Source of the DNA: Sepiola atlantica | Lineage: Eukaryota; Mollusca; Cephalopoda; Sepiida; Sepiolidae | NCBI GenBank assembly: GCA_963556195.1 | Contig: OY744517.1 | Coordinates: 80,204,714 to 80,268,713 of the forward strand | Length of the DNA stretch: 64,000 bases | Direction: 5' to 3' | Shown here: positions 1 through 13,800 of the stretch, piece after piece | Position numbering within the stretch: the first letter of the stretch is position 1 | Layout of the letters: the number at the start of each line of letters is the position of its first letter | Position numbers and translations under genes: made by a program | The notes under the pieces: generated by a model | Databases searched by the model: none | Told to the model about the DNA's origin: nothing | The model's input: the letters and a program-made list of their open reading frames with translations, nothing else

Positions 1-860
1 AAGTATCAGCTAAACTGTAAAAGCACCAAACAATGTAAATAATTCCCAAAGATTCAGACAAAATATATCTTTCATAATATATGTTTAAACTAAGAGAGTT
101 AGGAAATTTTCTCATTGAACTGATGGAAAGAAGTCAATGAAATATTTAAACATCGTACAAAACTACATTTAATGCATTTCATTTTGTGCAAACTTTTTCA
201 AAAGCGAAAAAATTGTTATTTTTCTAAAATTGAAAAAAAAAACACTAAATTCTCTCATATGTCAATGAATTTTATCAAATCACAATTTTAACCTGGAAAA
301 TGCATTTATGTAATAAAAAAAAAAGAAAGAAAACACTATGATACCAATGTATTAAAAGCGTTCTGCTATCTGAAAGTTACACTTTAATCTCAAACCCAGC
401 TACAATAACTTATTCCTCTACCTCCCTAGACACTACTGTTGTTAAATCACTTCTGCTTTTGTTGTCATTATCTGCAACTGTGCCACATGTGCACGTCCGC
501 CATCTATAATTGACACAATATTGCACAAACCAGTGTCATTGTAAAATACCACACAACAAGAATTCACAGTACAGTTCTTCATTAAACCGTAGTCAACGAA
601 GACATCTTTGTGAATTGTGGCACCAAATTGCTATTAGTATGTACTGAAACTTCTTTCGCTCCCCAAGCTGTGTGTGTGTGTATGGGGGGGGAGGTGCCTT
701 ACAACATTTGAGACGCCTGCTCTCTCTGAATTCTATCTGAGGAAAGAGACCCGTTTGATCTCCCATTTCTTGTTATGACGTTACAGCCACACAAGATCTA
801 CTCCCCACATATCCTGTATATATTGTAGTCAAAATGTCTGTAAAATAAAAAGCCCATTAA
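1..860. other. No gene seen; A+T-rich upstream or intronic DNA
   Basis: No open frame with recognisable protein similarity and no clear repeat was found. If the gene starts to the left, this is part of a HOIP intron. Confidence 0.5.
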
Positions 861-902
861 TTCTTACAGTATTACTGGATGAATATTTAATATAATCAGA
901 TC

Positions 903-1885
903 CTTCTTAGCCAAAAGAAAGATCCAGGTTGTCCTCGATGGCCGTACATCTAAACACCATGACATTAATGCGGGTGTTTGCCACAGGTCGACCCTTGTAC
1001 TTTTATTATTCCTGATTTTTATAAACGACCTCCCTGATGCAATCGTGTCCGAGATGGGTATATTTGTGGATGACACCATACTCTATTCTGTACATGTATA
1101 TAAAACAAACGCACACATATCCAAGGCAATGGCTGAATCCTTAGAAAATGGTAGTGTCTGTAGTTGAATAGAGACATAAATGAATAGTAACATTTAATGC
1201 TACTAAGACAAAGCTCCTTTCCTTTAAGAATTATAAGTCACCTTTTCAACCACCGATTGCCATAGCACCCTACTTGAGAGTTCAACATTCAAAATGCCAA
1301 GGCTGCTATAAGGAAGATGGGCTTCCTCTACTGTACTAGAAAATTTCTCATACCTGCCAGTATCCTATATCTCTACAAAGCCACCATTCGCCCATGCATG
1401 GAGTATTGTTGTCATATTTGGTTTGGTGCATCTACCACTAGTCTCTCTCTCTCTCTTAGACAGTCCAAAAACGAGCCTTTAAACTTATAGATCCCACACT
1501 GTCTACATAGCTTCAACTCCTGTCCCATCACCACAATGTTGCATCCCTGTGCTTGTTTTACATGCACTTCAATGAAATGTGATCCCATGAACTTGCTGCA
1601 CTTATGCCCCCTCGATGTAAATACCCTTGACCAACCCGACAATCAGCTAAATCCCACTCCTTCACTGTAGAAGTTCCCAGATGCTGGAAGGCTTTCTACT
1701 CTAATAGCTTCTTTCCTAAAACTGCTAGCCTTTGGAATTCCATCACTCACTGTACCAACAGGCAGAAATTTAACTGTACAACTCCCCACTTAGTATGCCC
1801 TATGAATATGGCCCCGAATTCACGATAACCCCCTAACGTCTCAGTGGCAATGTGCCTTGTTTGGGGGGAATTAAAGTAAAAAGAA
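903..1885 (+). mobile_element. Degenerate non-LTR retrotransposon (CR1/Jockey-like RT, 3' part)
   Basis: Broken frames carry reverse-transcriptase signatures: INAGVCHRSTLV and LFLIFINDLPDA, then FVDDTILYS, which corresponds to the YADD catalytic box with the first two residues changed. A C-terminal region (KATIRPCMEYC type) follows at 1375-1430. The 3' end (TGTGCCTTGTTTGGGG, then an A-rich tail near 1880) is shared with the copies at 6750 and 16372. Frameshifts and stops make it inactive. Confidence 0.75.
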
Positions 1886-2039
1886 AAAAAATCCCTAAAC
1901 AGAACAGTTTTGCATCACTTTTAAGTCCCTTGCAAAGATTAAAATCAAGATATAATGATACAAAACATTATGTCTAGAATCCTTATTCTAATTTTGATCA
2001 AAATCCATTATATGATATTGATTATAGAAAATGTCTAAA

Positions 2040-2430
2040 ATTTAAGGCTTAAGCTTAAAAGGTCTTAAGAAGAAATAGAAATTCAGAGAATCTTACTTAA
2101 TTGGTGTCTAATGACTATAGATAAAATTCAATGCAAATCTGATATATCTGAATTTTCAAATGGGCAGTAATGCTTATGTTATGCCCCCTAAAACCCTTTA
2201 AAATATTCTAAAGTAACTTAAATTTGGGAATATTTATTAATTGATGTCTAATACCTACTATTAAAATTTTGCAAAAATCTCAAGTGTCTGAATTTACCCC
2301 CTTTTTACCCCCCTTTGCATGAAACTAAATTATACTAAATATGACCCACGTTTGAATCTTTACGCCTAGCAGCTGTGTTCCAACATTTATAATGATCGTT
2401 TAATTAGTTTGGGAGTGAATCCTGTACTTA
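2040..2430 (+). repeat. Unclassified dispersed repeat, copy 1
   Basis: The part from about 2185 to 2430 is similar to 17510-17775 over about 260 bp, sharing AACCCTTTAAAATA, TATTTATTAATTGA, CCCCTTTGCAT and TTAATTAG blocks. Within this copy, a segment around TTAATTGGTGTCTAAT at about 2098 recurs about 140 bp later as TTAATTGATGTCTAAT, so it contains an imperfect tandem duplication. No coding capacity or terminal structure was seen. Confidence 0.55.
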
Positions 2431-2764
2431 CAAATATATAAACATACCTGATTGCTTGTGTAAGATATAACAAATACTGACCCAATGGTGCATGGTTGGT
2501 CTTACCATTTATCATTTCCAAACATTGTGTGGCAACTCTGAATTAGAACGTTTTTAGCATGATAGTACAGGTACTTTTCAGAGGTGGAGAAAAAACATCT
2601 CACTCATGACTTCAAAATAGGTTAAAAAAAACTGGGCTTTCATTCTTGACTACCAATAATTCTTCACTTGAACATGCAGCATGTAAAACAGCCTAAACAA
2701 AATGTTGACTCTGTTTTAATACATTGACTGCCAGCAGAAATGACTTCATTTACAGTTCAAATTC

Positions 2765-3620
2765 TGGTTTAGAAAGTCAGTCTGAAAAGTAACAAGACTG
2801 GGTGTGCTGTGTGAGCTATGGCCGAAAGAGGGATAAATGTATTGTATTATCATCTCACATGATACCGTGTGGGAGTATGTAACTGTAATCTTAGCTTTCT
2901 GTAACAATAGCATTTTTACCGTGCTTTTATTTACACCTCTTCAACATGACAATGCACCTGCTCAAACTGCCATTTTGGATTTTTTGTCGTTTACTTCGAG
3001 TTGATCGGTTTTGCCCATTACGTAATTTGAGGTGTGAAAGTTTAAACAAGATATTGCTGGTATTGTGATTTCTATGATAATCAAAAAGTCCCGAAATATA
3101 ATGGCAGAACGGGCCAAGAGCGGCACGTCTCCAACTGACACCACTTGGAACAAACCTGCTACCGCAAATGACTCTCTGGCAACAAGTGACGTGGAGGCTA
3201 GAGATGTTTCGAGTTAACTGACAAACATGTGAATCATCTATCATATATGGAGCTTGAAATGACCCGGAGGTCAACGGCCCGAATCAGCTTCATGGCATCT
3301 CACATTTTGATATCTCAAACCGACAGTACATTTTGAGATTCGAGGCTTTTATGTATGGCACAGGCGATTTTTTGTCGTTTACTTCAGGTTGATCAGCTTT
3401 GGCCATTACACAATTCACTTGATCTTATAATGTGTGTTCTTTTCCCCAAGCTCAATGGGATCGTCAAGGGCACCTGTTTTGAAGATGGGAAGGCCATCAC
3501 AACTAACAGAGGGGCATCTCAGAAGAATCCTTCAAACAGTGCTTGACAGAAAAAGGTGGAAAAATACACAAAACTTGAGAGATATTATTTTGGGGGGGAA
3601 ACCGTGTAGTTGTTTGGAAT
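2765..3620 (+). mobile_element. Mariner-like transposon remnant
   Basis: The frame at about 2937-3000 reads PLQHDNAPAQTAILDFL, matching the HxDNAPAH motif around the second catalytic Asp of mariner/Tc1 transposases. A second scrap near 3490 (MGRPSQLTEGHLRRI) resembles a transposase helix-turn-helix. GTCTGAAAAGTAACAAGAC near 2777 looks like a mariner terminus. A segment (TTTTTTGTCGTTTACTTC) is duplicated at 2975 and 3368. It is too decayed to define ends. Confidence 0.4.
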
Positions 3621-4010
3621 TGAAATAAATTGTTTGTGATACCAATTCTGTTAATTTTCAGACACAACTCTATACATGCTTTTTTTGCATTTGATAATTG
3701 ACATGGATTTTTTATATGTATTATTATTATTAGTAGAATTATTATTATTAGTAGTAATAGTATTATTTATTATTAGTAGTGTAATTCATTTTTGTTTTAT
3801 TCAAGTTTTGATAAGAACTAGGTTCATTTAAGGTGGGGAAATCTTGCACATGACATGAATTGGGTTTAGACGAATATTGATCACTTCCTTTTTTCTAACC
3901 GTCTTTTTTCTTTGTAGAACTTGACATATTTTTGATAAAAACGACTTAGAACAAGAACAAACCATAATTTGATGACTCATAACCTTGCATATAATAATAA
4001 AATAAAATGG

Positions 4011-4501
4011 TGCTTGTTCACTGTTTCGGCCAGACGGAAAAATTATTTATGTGTGAAAACAATATTATGTACATACTCACTGGTATTTTATTGTTCAATG
4101 TTGAAAAAATTAGGAAAAATTATCCAGTAGAACTTTGATTACAAATATTTTTACATTTTCCGTATCGTACTTCGATGACTATACCTCCATTTGCTACCGT
4201 TGGACAGAAGTCAAGGGCAGATAATCAACAAGCTAGGCAGTATCTTCCACGAAATTGCGTAAAGATACCCAGTTTCAATTTAATTTGTTTAATTTTATTT
4301 ACTTTCACATTAAATATACTCATTACAATAAATTATGTTTTTTATCACTGTACTTGTTTTTATTTTTTTTGTTTTTTAAATGAGTATTATCTGCCCTTGC
4401 AAATTATCTGCCCTTGACTTAACAATAAAATACCAGTAAGTACATAATATTGTTTTCACACATAAATAATTTTTCCGTCTGGCCGAAACAGTGAACAAGC
4501 A
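4011..4501. mobile_element. 491-bp TIR element (family P1), complete copy
   Basis: Arms at 4011-4095 and 4422-4501 are inverted copies about 80 bp long, with outer ends TGCTTGTTCACTGTTTCGGC and its complement. The interior has no ORF, so it is a non-autonomous MITE-like element. Its right end stops 44 bp before HOIP exon A, so the branchpoint and pyrimidine tract sit in the flank or inside the element. Related left-arm copies lie at 28858-29000 and 29325-29545. Confidence 0.8.
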
Positions 4502-4545
4502 CTCAAAAAATATTTCCTTTGTTTTTTTTTTATATATACTTGTAG

Positions 4546-4851
4546 AAAAACAAAGAAGTACAGATGTTTCGGGAGAAAAGATTGCTGATGGATCCTGTCC
4601 GTATCGTGAAAGAATCTTCTGTTGACCCTAGCTATGAAGAGATTTTGCTTAATCAGGCTGCAGCACCCATGTCACCTGGCCATCGCTTATCTAAATCGGT
4701 AGACTCTTCTGCACTGCAAGTTCAGAATCTCTATTCACCTGGAAAGGAACCCAAAAAAATGTCCGTCGCAGAAGAAATGGAGCAATTAAATGAGAAAAAG
4801 ATAATCATTGAGATGCAAACTAAAGCAGGAGAAGTTGTCCGAAATCTACGG
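4546..4851 (+). CDS. RNF31: HOIP exon A: linker before the UBA region
   Basis: The acceptor is the pyrimidine-rich stretch ending TTGTAG at 4545, and the donor is CGG|GTGAGT at 4852. The 102 codons are open from the first base in phase 0, so translation enters from an upstream exon outside the window; the Met at 4564 need not be a start. The sequence is polar and Ser/Pro-rich (around SPGHRLSKSVDSS), then becomes a charged helix (SVAEEMEQLNEKK) leading into the UBA region. It has no domain of its own and resembles the linker between the zinc fingers and UBA in HOIP. A TIR element ends 44 bp upstream and another begins about 115 bp downstream. Confidence 0.8.
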
Positions 4852-7800
4852 GTGAGTATTTTATGCGTGTTCTCATATGAGAAGAAACACGTCAAAATAC
4901 AGTTTTAAACTGTGTCTGTCTTGCTTTGTGTCTGTTGGGTGGACCCGTTTCGTTAAAAATAATGGCAACATATAAAATATATGGCAGATGGGAAGTACAT
5001 GGAGGACCGCTGGCTTCCGGTGAAAAAAGCTTGAAGAAAGTGTGTACGGATGCCTGAAAGTGATACAATTTTTATTTTTTTTAATCATATTAATTTCAGA
5101 CTTTTCTTTTTTTCATATTAATTTCAGACTTTTCTTTTTTTCATATTAATTTCAGACTTTTCTTTTTTTCATATTAATTTCAGACTTTTCTTTCATCATA
5201 TTCTAATAATTAACATAATACAGACTATTTGAAAAATAATTTATTTGATTGTTTTCAAAACTTTAAAAAAAATTTTCATTGAAGAAAATAAACAAAATAG
5301 AATAATCTTTTTTTTTTTTTTTTTTTTTTTCAAGAAATAATGTTTTTGAGCAACGGAATGTGTTTTTTTTTTTTATTTAATGTTTTTTTGGAAATATTTA
5401 GTGAAAATAATGTTTTTGGGGAGGGTTTAGGGTTAGGGCATTTCCATTTCTAAGAAAAAAGTTTGATTCCGGAAGTTACTCCATTTCCAAGAAAAAGGGT
5501 TTTCACTATTATTAAAAAAAAATGTTTTGAAAACAATCAAATAAAAACAAATAAATTATTTTTCAAATAGTCTGTATTATGTTAATTATTAGATTATGAT
5601 GAAAGAAAAGTTTGAAATTAATATGAATAAAAAAAATTGTTGTATCACTTTCAGGCATCCGTACACACTTTCTTCAAGCTTTTTTCACCGGAAGCCAGCG
5701 GTCCACCATGTCCTTCGCATCTGCCAAATATATATTCAATAAGTTATTTAATCTACATCGAAATGCCAAGGTTTCAACCCAATGATCTTTTTAGAGCCCA
5801 AAATCTAATGTTTTTTCACAATATCATTATCTAATGCAGAACGTATGCATAAGCAGTAAAAAAAAAAAAAATCGAATTTTTTTAATACATAATTGCAAAC
5901 AAAAAGTAAAATGGAAAGGAGTCAAGAATTAAAAAAAAAATTAATTTAAAAAAAAAAATCATTTAAAAAAAAAATTAATTTAAAAAAAAAAATTAATTTA
6001 AAAAAAAAAATCATTTAAAAAAAAAATTCATTTAAAAAAAAAAATTAATTTAAAAAAAAAAATCATTTAAAAAAAAAAATCATTTAAAAAAAAAATTCAT
6101 TTAAAAAAAAAAAATTAACATAGACTGGATTTTTAATATTAAAATTTGTAAATATATTCTACAGTTCAATCTGATAATGAAAAAATGTCCAAGATAAAAA
6201 ACTAAACTTAACAAATGATACACACTATCACTGTTGTCGAAACACAAAAAACTTGTCTTGGGAATCTTTAAAATCTACCTCGAATTACTGGAGGAATTTC
6301 ATACAATGGCATACACAAAAAATTTGTGAAACCTGACATAGACAGGTACTTCAGTTAGTGATATCTTTACATAGGAATTTCTGCCTGCTTGGGTTTGATT
6401 ACATATAATACAGTTACATTTCAAACCGTTGTTGTGCAGGACAGAAAATTTTACATATAACGTTATCTTGTGAGATTTTCAAAGTCGGGCCCAAATAGCA
6501 TTTAAACTGACAAATCAAATTTTGCTTCTGACTAGCCAATTTTCATTTGTTATTGTTGTACCATGTTATTGGCAATATAATAACGTTCTTTGCTACAATT
6601 TATTTAAAAAGAAATACTTTGTCCGACTGCTAATATGAAATATTTTTTAAATAATCACCTAAAAATAAAAATCAGCAAGCGGTTAAATTGAAGAATATAA
6701 TAGTTGTCTACCTTAAGTTTTAAAATGTGCAAACAAATTTTTTAAAAAATTGCCAGGACTACTACAAAGAAGGTGGGCTCCCTCTACCGTGCTAGTAAAC
6801 TTCTCACACCTGACATTATCTTATATCTCTACAAAGCCACCATCCGCCCATGCATGGAGTATTGTTGCCACATCTGGGCTGGTGCATCATCCACTAGTCT
6901 CTCCCTCCTTAACAAGGTCCAAAAAAGAGTCGCCAACTTAATAGGTCCCTCACTATCCATCAAGCTCCAGCCCCTGTCCCACCGTCGCAGTGTTGCTTCC
7001 TTGTGCCTGTTTTACAAGTACTTCAATGGACTGTGCTCTGATGAACTTGCTGCTCTGGTGCCCCCACGACGCAAATTCACTAGACCAACCCGACAATCTG
7101 CCAAATCCCATCCGTTCATTGTGGAGGTCCCCAGATACCGAAGAGCTTTCTACACCAAAAGCTTCTTTTCTCGTGCTGCTGGACTCTGGAACTTCCTCCT
7201 TGCTCCCTGTTTTCCTGACGGTACTGACATGCAGAAGTTTAAAACTAATGTTAACAGACATCTCGCTGCACAGCTCCAAATTTTTCTCAGTATCCCCTTA
7301 CGTCTACAGTGGCATACTGCCTTGTTTGGGGTGAACTATGTTAAAAAAAAAAATAAAAAAATTAAAATGGCGTCACTGCGTTCTGAGCAACGCCGGGTAT
7401 GTGCAGCTATATATAAACAAATAAACATTAATCATTATTATATTACTTTGATATATTCTTTTATGCCTAAAATTTCAAATTATTTATCATTTAAAAAATG
7501 TTTTTCTTTACTTTCAGCTTGCTGAAGAACATGGGTATGATGCTGATGTGATGTTGGTAGCCCTTGAAAAGCATCAACATGATGGAATGGATCCCCTTCA
7601 CTGGATTGAGACAAAATGGCCAGATTATATTTCTACTGTAATAGCCCGGGCTGCAAATCACAACATCCATGGACTCCTCAAAGATGATGTTGTGTATGCT
7701 CTCAAGAATCACAGGGGCAATATAGAGAAAGCCTTAGACACAGCCATCAAGTTGCATAGAAAACGAGTAATTATATCTACCTTTTTTTTTTACATTTTGA

Positions 7801-10800
7801 TTTTAACTAGATGATCTGTGACCCAACGTTTGTACATTGCATATTAGTGTATACATTTAGTCCTCTTAACCGATTGTGATGGTAAATAGATAGGTATTTT
7901 AAAAGTGCATCCAGACAGATAATACAAATGCCATCATCTTTCAATTTAATCAAAATTACAAGATTTCATGAATAAGCTTTGGAAATGTCAGTTATAATAA
8001 AAAATAAAGACACTGTTTCAAATATTACTGCTGCTGAATAGAACTATATTTGTCACCCAATAAAAACCCTTGTTGCTATGGTGACTTATCAGACAGACGA
8101 CCCATTATTTACTTATCTTACTCTTCTCCTCTTATGCTACTTCAACTAAAGTTGCTACTTTCTCCCTCTTGTCCCATATCACTATGTCAGGTTTAACAGC
8201 GTCGTTTTCTAGGTATGTAGCTGTAGGAATTGCATAGTCTTTCGGTTCATTTTACTTCAGTCGAAGTTCTCAAAAATCAGGGGATCCCTTCCTGGGGCTT
8301 ACACCTGATCTCTATATGAGATACATAGATATTCAAATATTCCATTAAAGTTCTCCTTTACTTGTCAAACGTTGAGTGTGTAAAGATGTTAAGAATATTA
8401 ATTTTCCTCTCCTGAAATGACCAGCTAACTATGTTATATCTTTCTTGTGGTCTTTTAGTTATACCAGATTCCAAGACAAGAATTCATTTAGTCTGGTGGA
8501 GTATACAGCTTAGTGCTGTTACTAGAGGCAACATCACTTGGAGAAGGTGCACCATTCCTCGTATAAGCCGGTGTTGGTTAGCCATACTGAGGGGATCTTA
8601 TTTGGGCTTCGAACACTGTTATTTTTAATATTTAGTCAGGGTTTACTTGTAGGACGAAGTATCCTTATGTCAGGTTGTCCTGACAAACCCCTGTACAGAG
8701 AGACCTTAGACACTCGTGGTAAGTGTCTAGTAGACATTCAAGTTATCTCATGTGCGCGCGTGTATAAACAAGTCAACATGATATTATATCTCTAAACATG
8801 AGTTTTCAATGCATTTTTAATGTTATTCATACAAGTGAGGCAAATATCATTATGATGAACCACTTGTTTTCCCAAAGGATCATAATTTATATTATGTGAA
8901 TACCTATCCCAAGGCAGGTTCGTCAGACTAGGACACACTTGGAACCCTTAATAATAAAAGTAACCTCAAATATTTCAATGCAATTAAAAAAAAATACTAC
9001 TATGGGGCAAATTGATTGAAAATAGAACTTGCAATGCTGATTTTTGTGGCTGAGAAGTGTGTTAAAGTCTAAAACTGATGGAAATTTTTTCCAATTTTCA
9101 GAATCAACATAATTTTTTGTGTAATTTAATTCTGGGTTAAATTTCATTAAAATCGGCTAAGAAAATTTTCTGGTGAGAAAGCTATGCTCCCTTGAAGGAT
9201 CTATTTATGTATAATATTGGAAATTTTATGCATGCACCATTAGTTTCCTTGTGAAAAATTACATCTAATTCACTACCTTAAACATTGTTTGGTGCAGCCA
9301 TATTTATTTCTATAGGGAACAGACAGACTTCCTCATTGGCCTTTTCGCTAGGAGCAAAGGGTAGTGTCTGTTCTGATACTACACTTCATCTTTTCTGTCC
9401 TCAGTTAGTGAAGGAGGAAATCATTCTAGACTGAGGCAATTTTTATTTTTGTCTCAATATAGTGTTTTTTTTTTTTGAAGAGCATGGTTTCCCCATATTA
9501 AAAACCGACCTTGTGTTTAACTCTGCCCTCGTAGGGAGGCAAGTAAATAGAGACTGACTTCCTATATAATTGCAATATTTTCTTAAAGATTATTTTTCTC
9601 TTAAAACAAGGGAAGTAACTGCGGTTTTCTTTGATAAATTGTCTGCTAAGAAAATATCATAATTTAAGGATTTAATCGGATGTTCTGCTCTACAAGTAAC
9701 CTAAAATATTTTTCCTATTCATTTCAAAGTTTACATTTAATATTTGCAGTCCGTTATTACAAGACAATCATAAAAAAGTATTCATTGAAAGCTTTTGCTA
9801 GAGGCTTTTATTGGATGTGTTAATTCTCGAAGATCTACACAATTGTTTTTCCTGATTAAACTGTTGACTCTGCTGATAAGCAAATAGTTTCTAATTCAAG
9901 CTGAATTGTGTGTGTATAAATTAAATGTCTGATGTCTGTTTTGTGCCAGCCAAACAAAAATTAAAAATACTGATGTTGTGTATATTGTGAAAAATGTTAA
10001 ATTAGGTTATCTTTTCTCATTTTACAATAACATTTGACTCCAACATTAAACTTGCTGGACGTATGAAAAATTCCACAGATCAATTCAAATATATTAACCA
10101 AATCGGTGTGATTCAAAGATTTTTACTTTCAAATCACATGTCCTATGTAACGCCTCCTCCCAATTTATTTAAAAAATACCCCATCCTCCTCCTCCCACCT
10201 TTTACAGACCGCATATCAGGCTTTTTTAATAATATGGAATAACTGCAAAAATCTAAAATTACATGGATCAATAATGTCCTATAAATTCCCAACTCCCTCA
10301 AGTTATTTTGAAAATATGATCCACCCCCTCCCCCTCCTCCTTCCACCATTTACAAATTACATCTACGTTCTCAATAATAAAAGGAAAGTACAAAAAAAAT
10401 CTTAATGTAATATTTTAACTTTATTTAAAGACTAGCAGGGGTACCTGGTGTTGCCCGGGGCTCTCTCTTTCCTGATCGCTTCATTTCACCGCACCCTCTC
10501 CCCGTTACTCTCTTTTCCCGTTCCTTGGCCTTTTGGCTAAGATCAAAGTGTAGTATCTGTTCCGATGGATACTGCACCCCATAGACTAGACTGGTATTGT
10601 CTTGGCCTTCGGAGCTTGATTTACGCCGGTCTATGGGTCTGTCCTGTGCAGTTCTATGAGGTCCACCCTCCCAGGCTTCGCCTCCCCTCTTTGGGGAGGA
10701 GTAAGTTTATTGCTTACTGCCTGAGGCGCCCCTACCAGGGAATGCCGACGGGGCTGCCCAGGCAATTTTTAATGGCCAGAGTGCTCACCTCTCGGGCGCT

Positions 10801-13800
10801 GGCTTTTCAAACCCCACTTTCCCGACCCGACCTTGTGTCACATCTTACTTGTGGGAGTAAGATAAAAACTGGCCTTGTGCCTAACTCCTGGAGAGGAGTA
10901 AATCAATACTCCCTTTTCCCGTTGCCTTGGGTGAAAGCTGTCTCTTTAGTCGCCCCCCTCACCTCCGGCCCATCTCCCCGTTGCCTGGAGCAAAAGCTGT
11001 CTCTTCCTCGGTTGTCTCCTCTCCTCTCACCCTCCTCTCCTCCGCCCCGCCCCGCCCTGCCCCGCTCATTCTCGTTGCCCGGGGCAAAAGTGTCACATAT
11101 CTTGTGATGATGATGATGATCATTATCACTTCTAAAATTCTTCTCATTTACATTATAAGCGACATTCTAAACTCAATTCTGTTATATTTCAGATGGAAGA
11201 AATCAAGTCATTTGGAGAGTTTCCTGAAGAAGAAATTGTTCAAGCATTGCTACGACATAACGGAAACATTGACTCTATCCTGGATGATTTATATGCACCA
11301 AGATTGGTGGAATTTAAACAACGAGTCTGGGATGGAACAACAGAGGAAGAATCCAATGACTCTTCCCTTCCACAGGAACTTGTAGATCTATTGCTGAACA
11401 AAGATATCGAGCCAGAGGCATGTGACAATGTTTTTTCTTTTTTCTTTTTTAATTGCTTTTCAGTGGTGATGGTGTTGTATGAAAATAAAAAAAATGGACT
11501 TCTAACTCTGATTCGATCTCTTTCAAAAATTGATGACTCAGAGGTGAAATCCTACTCTTGATTTGTTAAAAAACAACTCTGACTTTTGCAAAAATTGATG
11601 ACTCCTAATTCTGGCTCCCTACCTCAGAGGTGAGAAGTCAATCGAAATTTTAAAAAAGTCGCTCCTGACCCAGTTTAAAAAAAATCCAACACTGGATCCT
11701 GATAAATTGATGTCTGCTGATTGTCTATTTATCTGCTTTTTTATTTGATTTATTTATTTTTTACCAGATAGATATATTGATTATCAAACAAAATTAAAAT
11801 GATCAAAGAAACAAAAGTAGAAGAAACTAATTATGTTAAATGGGAATTGCATCATAAAATCAAAAAGTTATTTTAAAAGTCAACATTACATTTATAAAAA
11901 AACCTCAAAGAAGTGGTAAATGTAATGCCAGATTAGGCTAGTACAAGACCTGTCACACACTTCAAGATGAGGTCCTTCCAAAATACAACTTTAGCCTTAA
12001 AATGAAAAAAAAAACAAACAAAACATTAACTCATTTACTCAAATGGCACATATATATTCGCCTTTGAGCAGTTAAGAACACTTTAAGAGACACTAGGAAA
12101 TAAAAATAAATGACACATAATATAAACTTATAAACAGCAATTTAGCATGAGAGAACTACCTTACGATATCAGGAATGTCAATCTCATTTTTCAATGCCAA
12201 TTGACTCCAAGCTATCTATTTTGTCTGTTAACAGATGGTAGAATTGCAAATTGCAATTCCAAGGCATCTTTTGTGGGATGTCAGTTTTGAGTAATGCTGA
12301 GAAGTCTGCCATATCTGAAAAACCCTAGAGTTTGGTATGGAAACTTCCCAACATTCGGCTATATTGCCAAGGATTGAACCAAATTATTTTTTGAACTTAT
12401 GTCCGAATATTAACTCATTAAAAATGTTTTTTCCTTGTATAAATCATCTATATTCTTTATTCCAATTGGTTAAGTAACACCATAGCCCAAACAATGGAAA
12501 TTTGCCCCTCCCTGTCAATAATTCTCAACAGAAGTCCTAAGCAGAAATTTGATATGACTTGTCACAACCGGGCTGTCCATTTATTTCAACCCTAACTTCT
12601 TTATTACTCTAACCAACCAACCAACCACACTGTGACATTATTGCATGTATGCACACATGCAGCCACAGAACAAAAGGTGAGGCTTTACGCAAATATGTTA
12701 CCATATATTTGAAAACAATGTAACCTTTAATAGAAAAGGATTTATTTATAACAACCATCAATCAAATGATCTAATTACAATGACTTAAATCAAAATATTT
12801 GTATTTTGTTTAAAATGATAAACCCATTTAAAAAAAAACATTTTTTACAATGATTTCTGACTAAAAATGGATTTACAATGAATTTAACTGCAAACTATTT
12901 TTACAAATCATATCTACAAAACAAAGGGTTCAACATTAAATAACTGACAAGGGTTGATGTGCTGTTAAACAAACCAAACTAAACTAACCCAAGACAATAT
13001 AAATAATTTTTTTTTGCTTTATTTTCTAGAGACGTGTACGGGCAGCTTTTGCTGAGATTTCATTCAAAGGTTGGAGGAGAGCTGAATATGTGATTAAAAT
13101 TCTGGATAACCATCTAGAAAATGTAGACAATTGTGAAGTTACAGATGTTATAGATGTTGTGCAAAATTCCAATAACTTTGAAAATGCTGTTGAGCAGCTT
13201 ACAATTGTATGTAACTTGTGCCTGAATCAGTATCCACAGGGAAAGGTGAGTGGAACAGTATACATATCATTTATTACCTACCTATATCATCAAATATTTT
13301 AAAATACATCAATTATTTTTCAGAAAGTCTCAGATGTAGATTAACCAAGGCGTCTTTTGTGGGATGTCAGTTTTGAGTAATGATGTGCTAATTGGTTAAG
13401 TAACACCATAGTTCTTACACAGCTTGGATATTTTTCATTAAAATTTAAATGTAGACTTATTAGCTCACTTAAAAATGTGTTACTTTATTATTTGAACATG
13501 TTACTTTATTACTTAACCATATTACTTTATGATGAAGTAAGCATAAGCTGTTTCCAACAGTATATTATCTACGATATTGCTTTTTTTTTTCTTTGACACA
13601 CCTGTTTGTATAGGAAATGACCTTAAATAAATAATTATTTTCTCCCACTGGGCTGGAACAAATATAAAAAAAATTCATAAATAAAAAATTAAAAAATGGA
13701 ACTTTTACAGGAGTCAAACTTGTGCCTCAGGAGAGGGACCACCTATTGTAGGCATGGCCTTGACCACTTTGCTAACAAGCCAACAGTCGAGCCAAGGTTA

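Noticed and set aside
10523..10565. A functional U2 snRNA gene
   Set aside because: Only about the first 40 nt match; the Sm site and the 3' stem-loops of U2 are missing and the sequence continues into a repeat body.
10565..11385. 180- and 152-codon frames in the GC-rich block
   Set aside because: They lie within a U2-SINE and an H2 repeat; the second frame only overlaps HOIP exon C in another frame.
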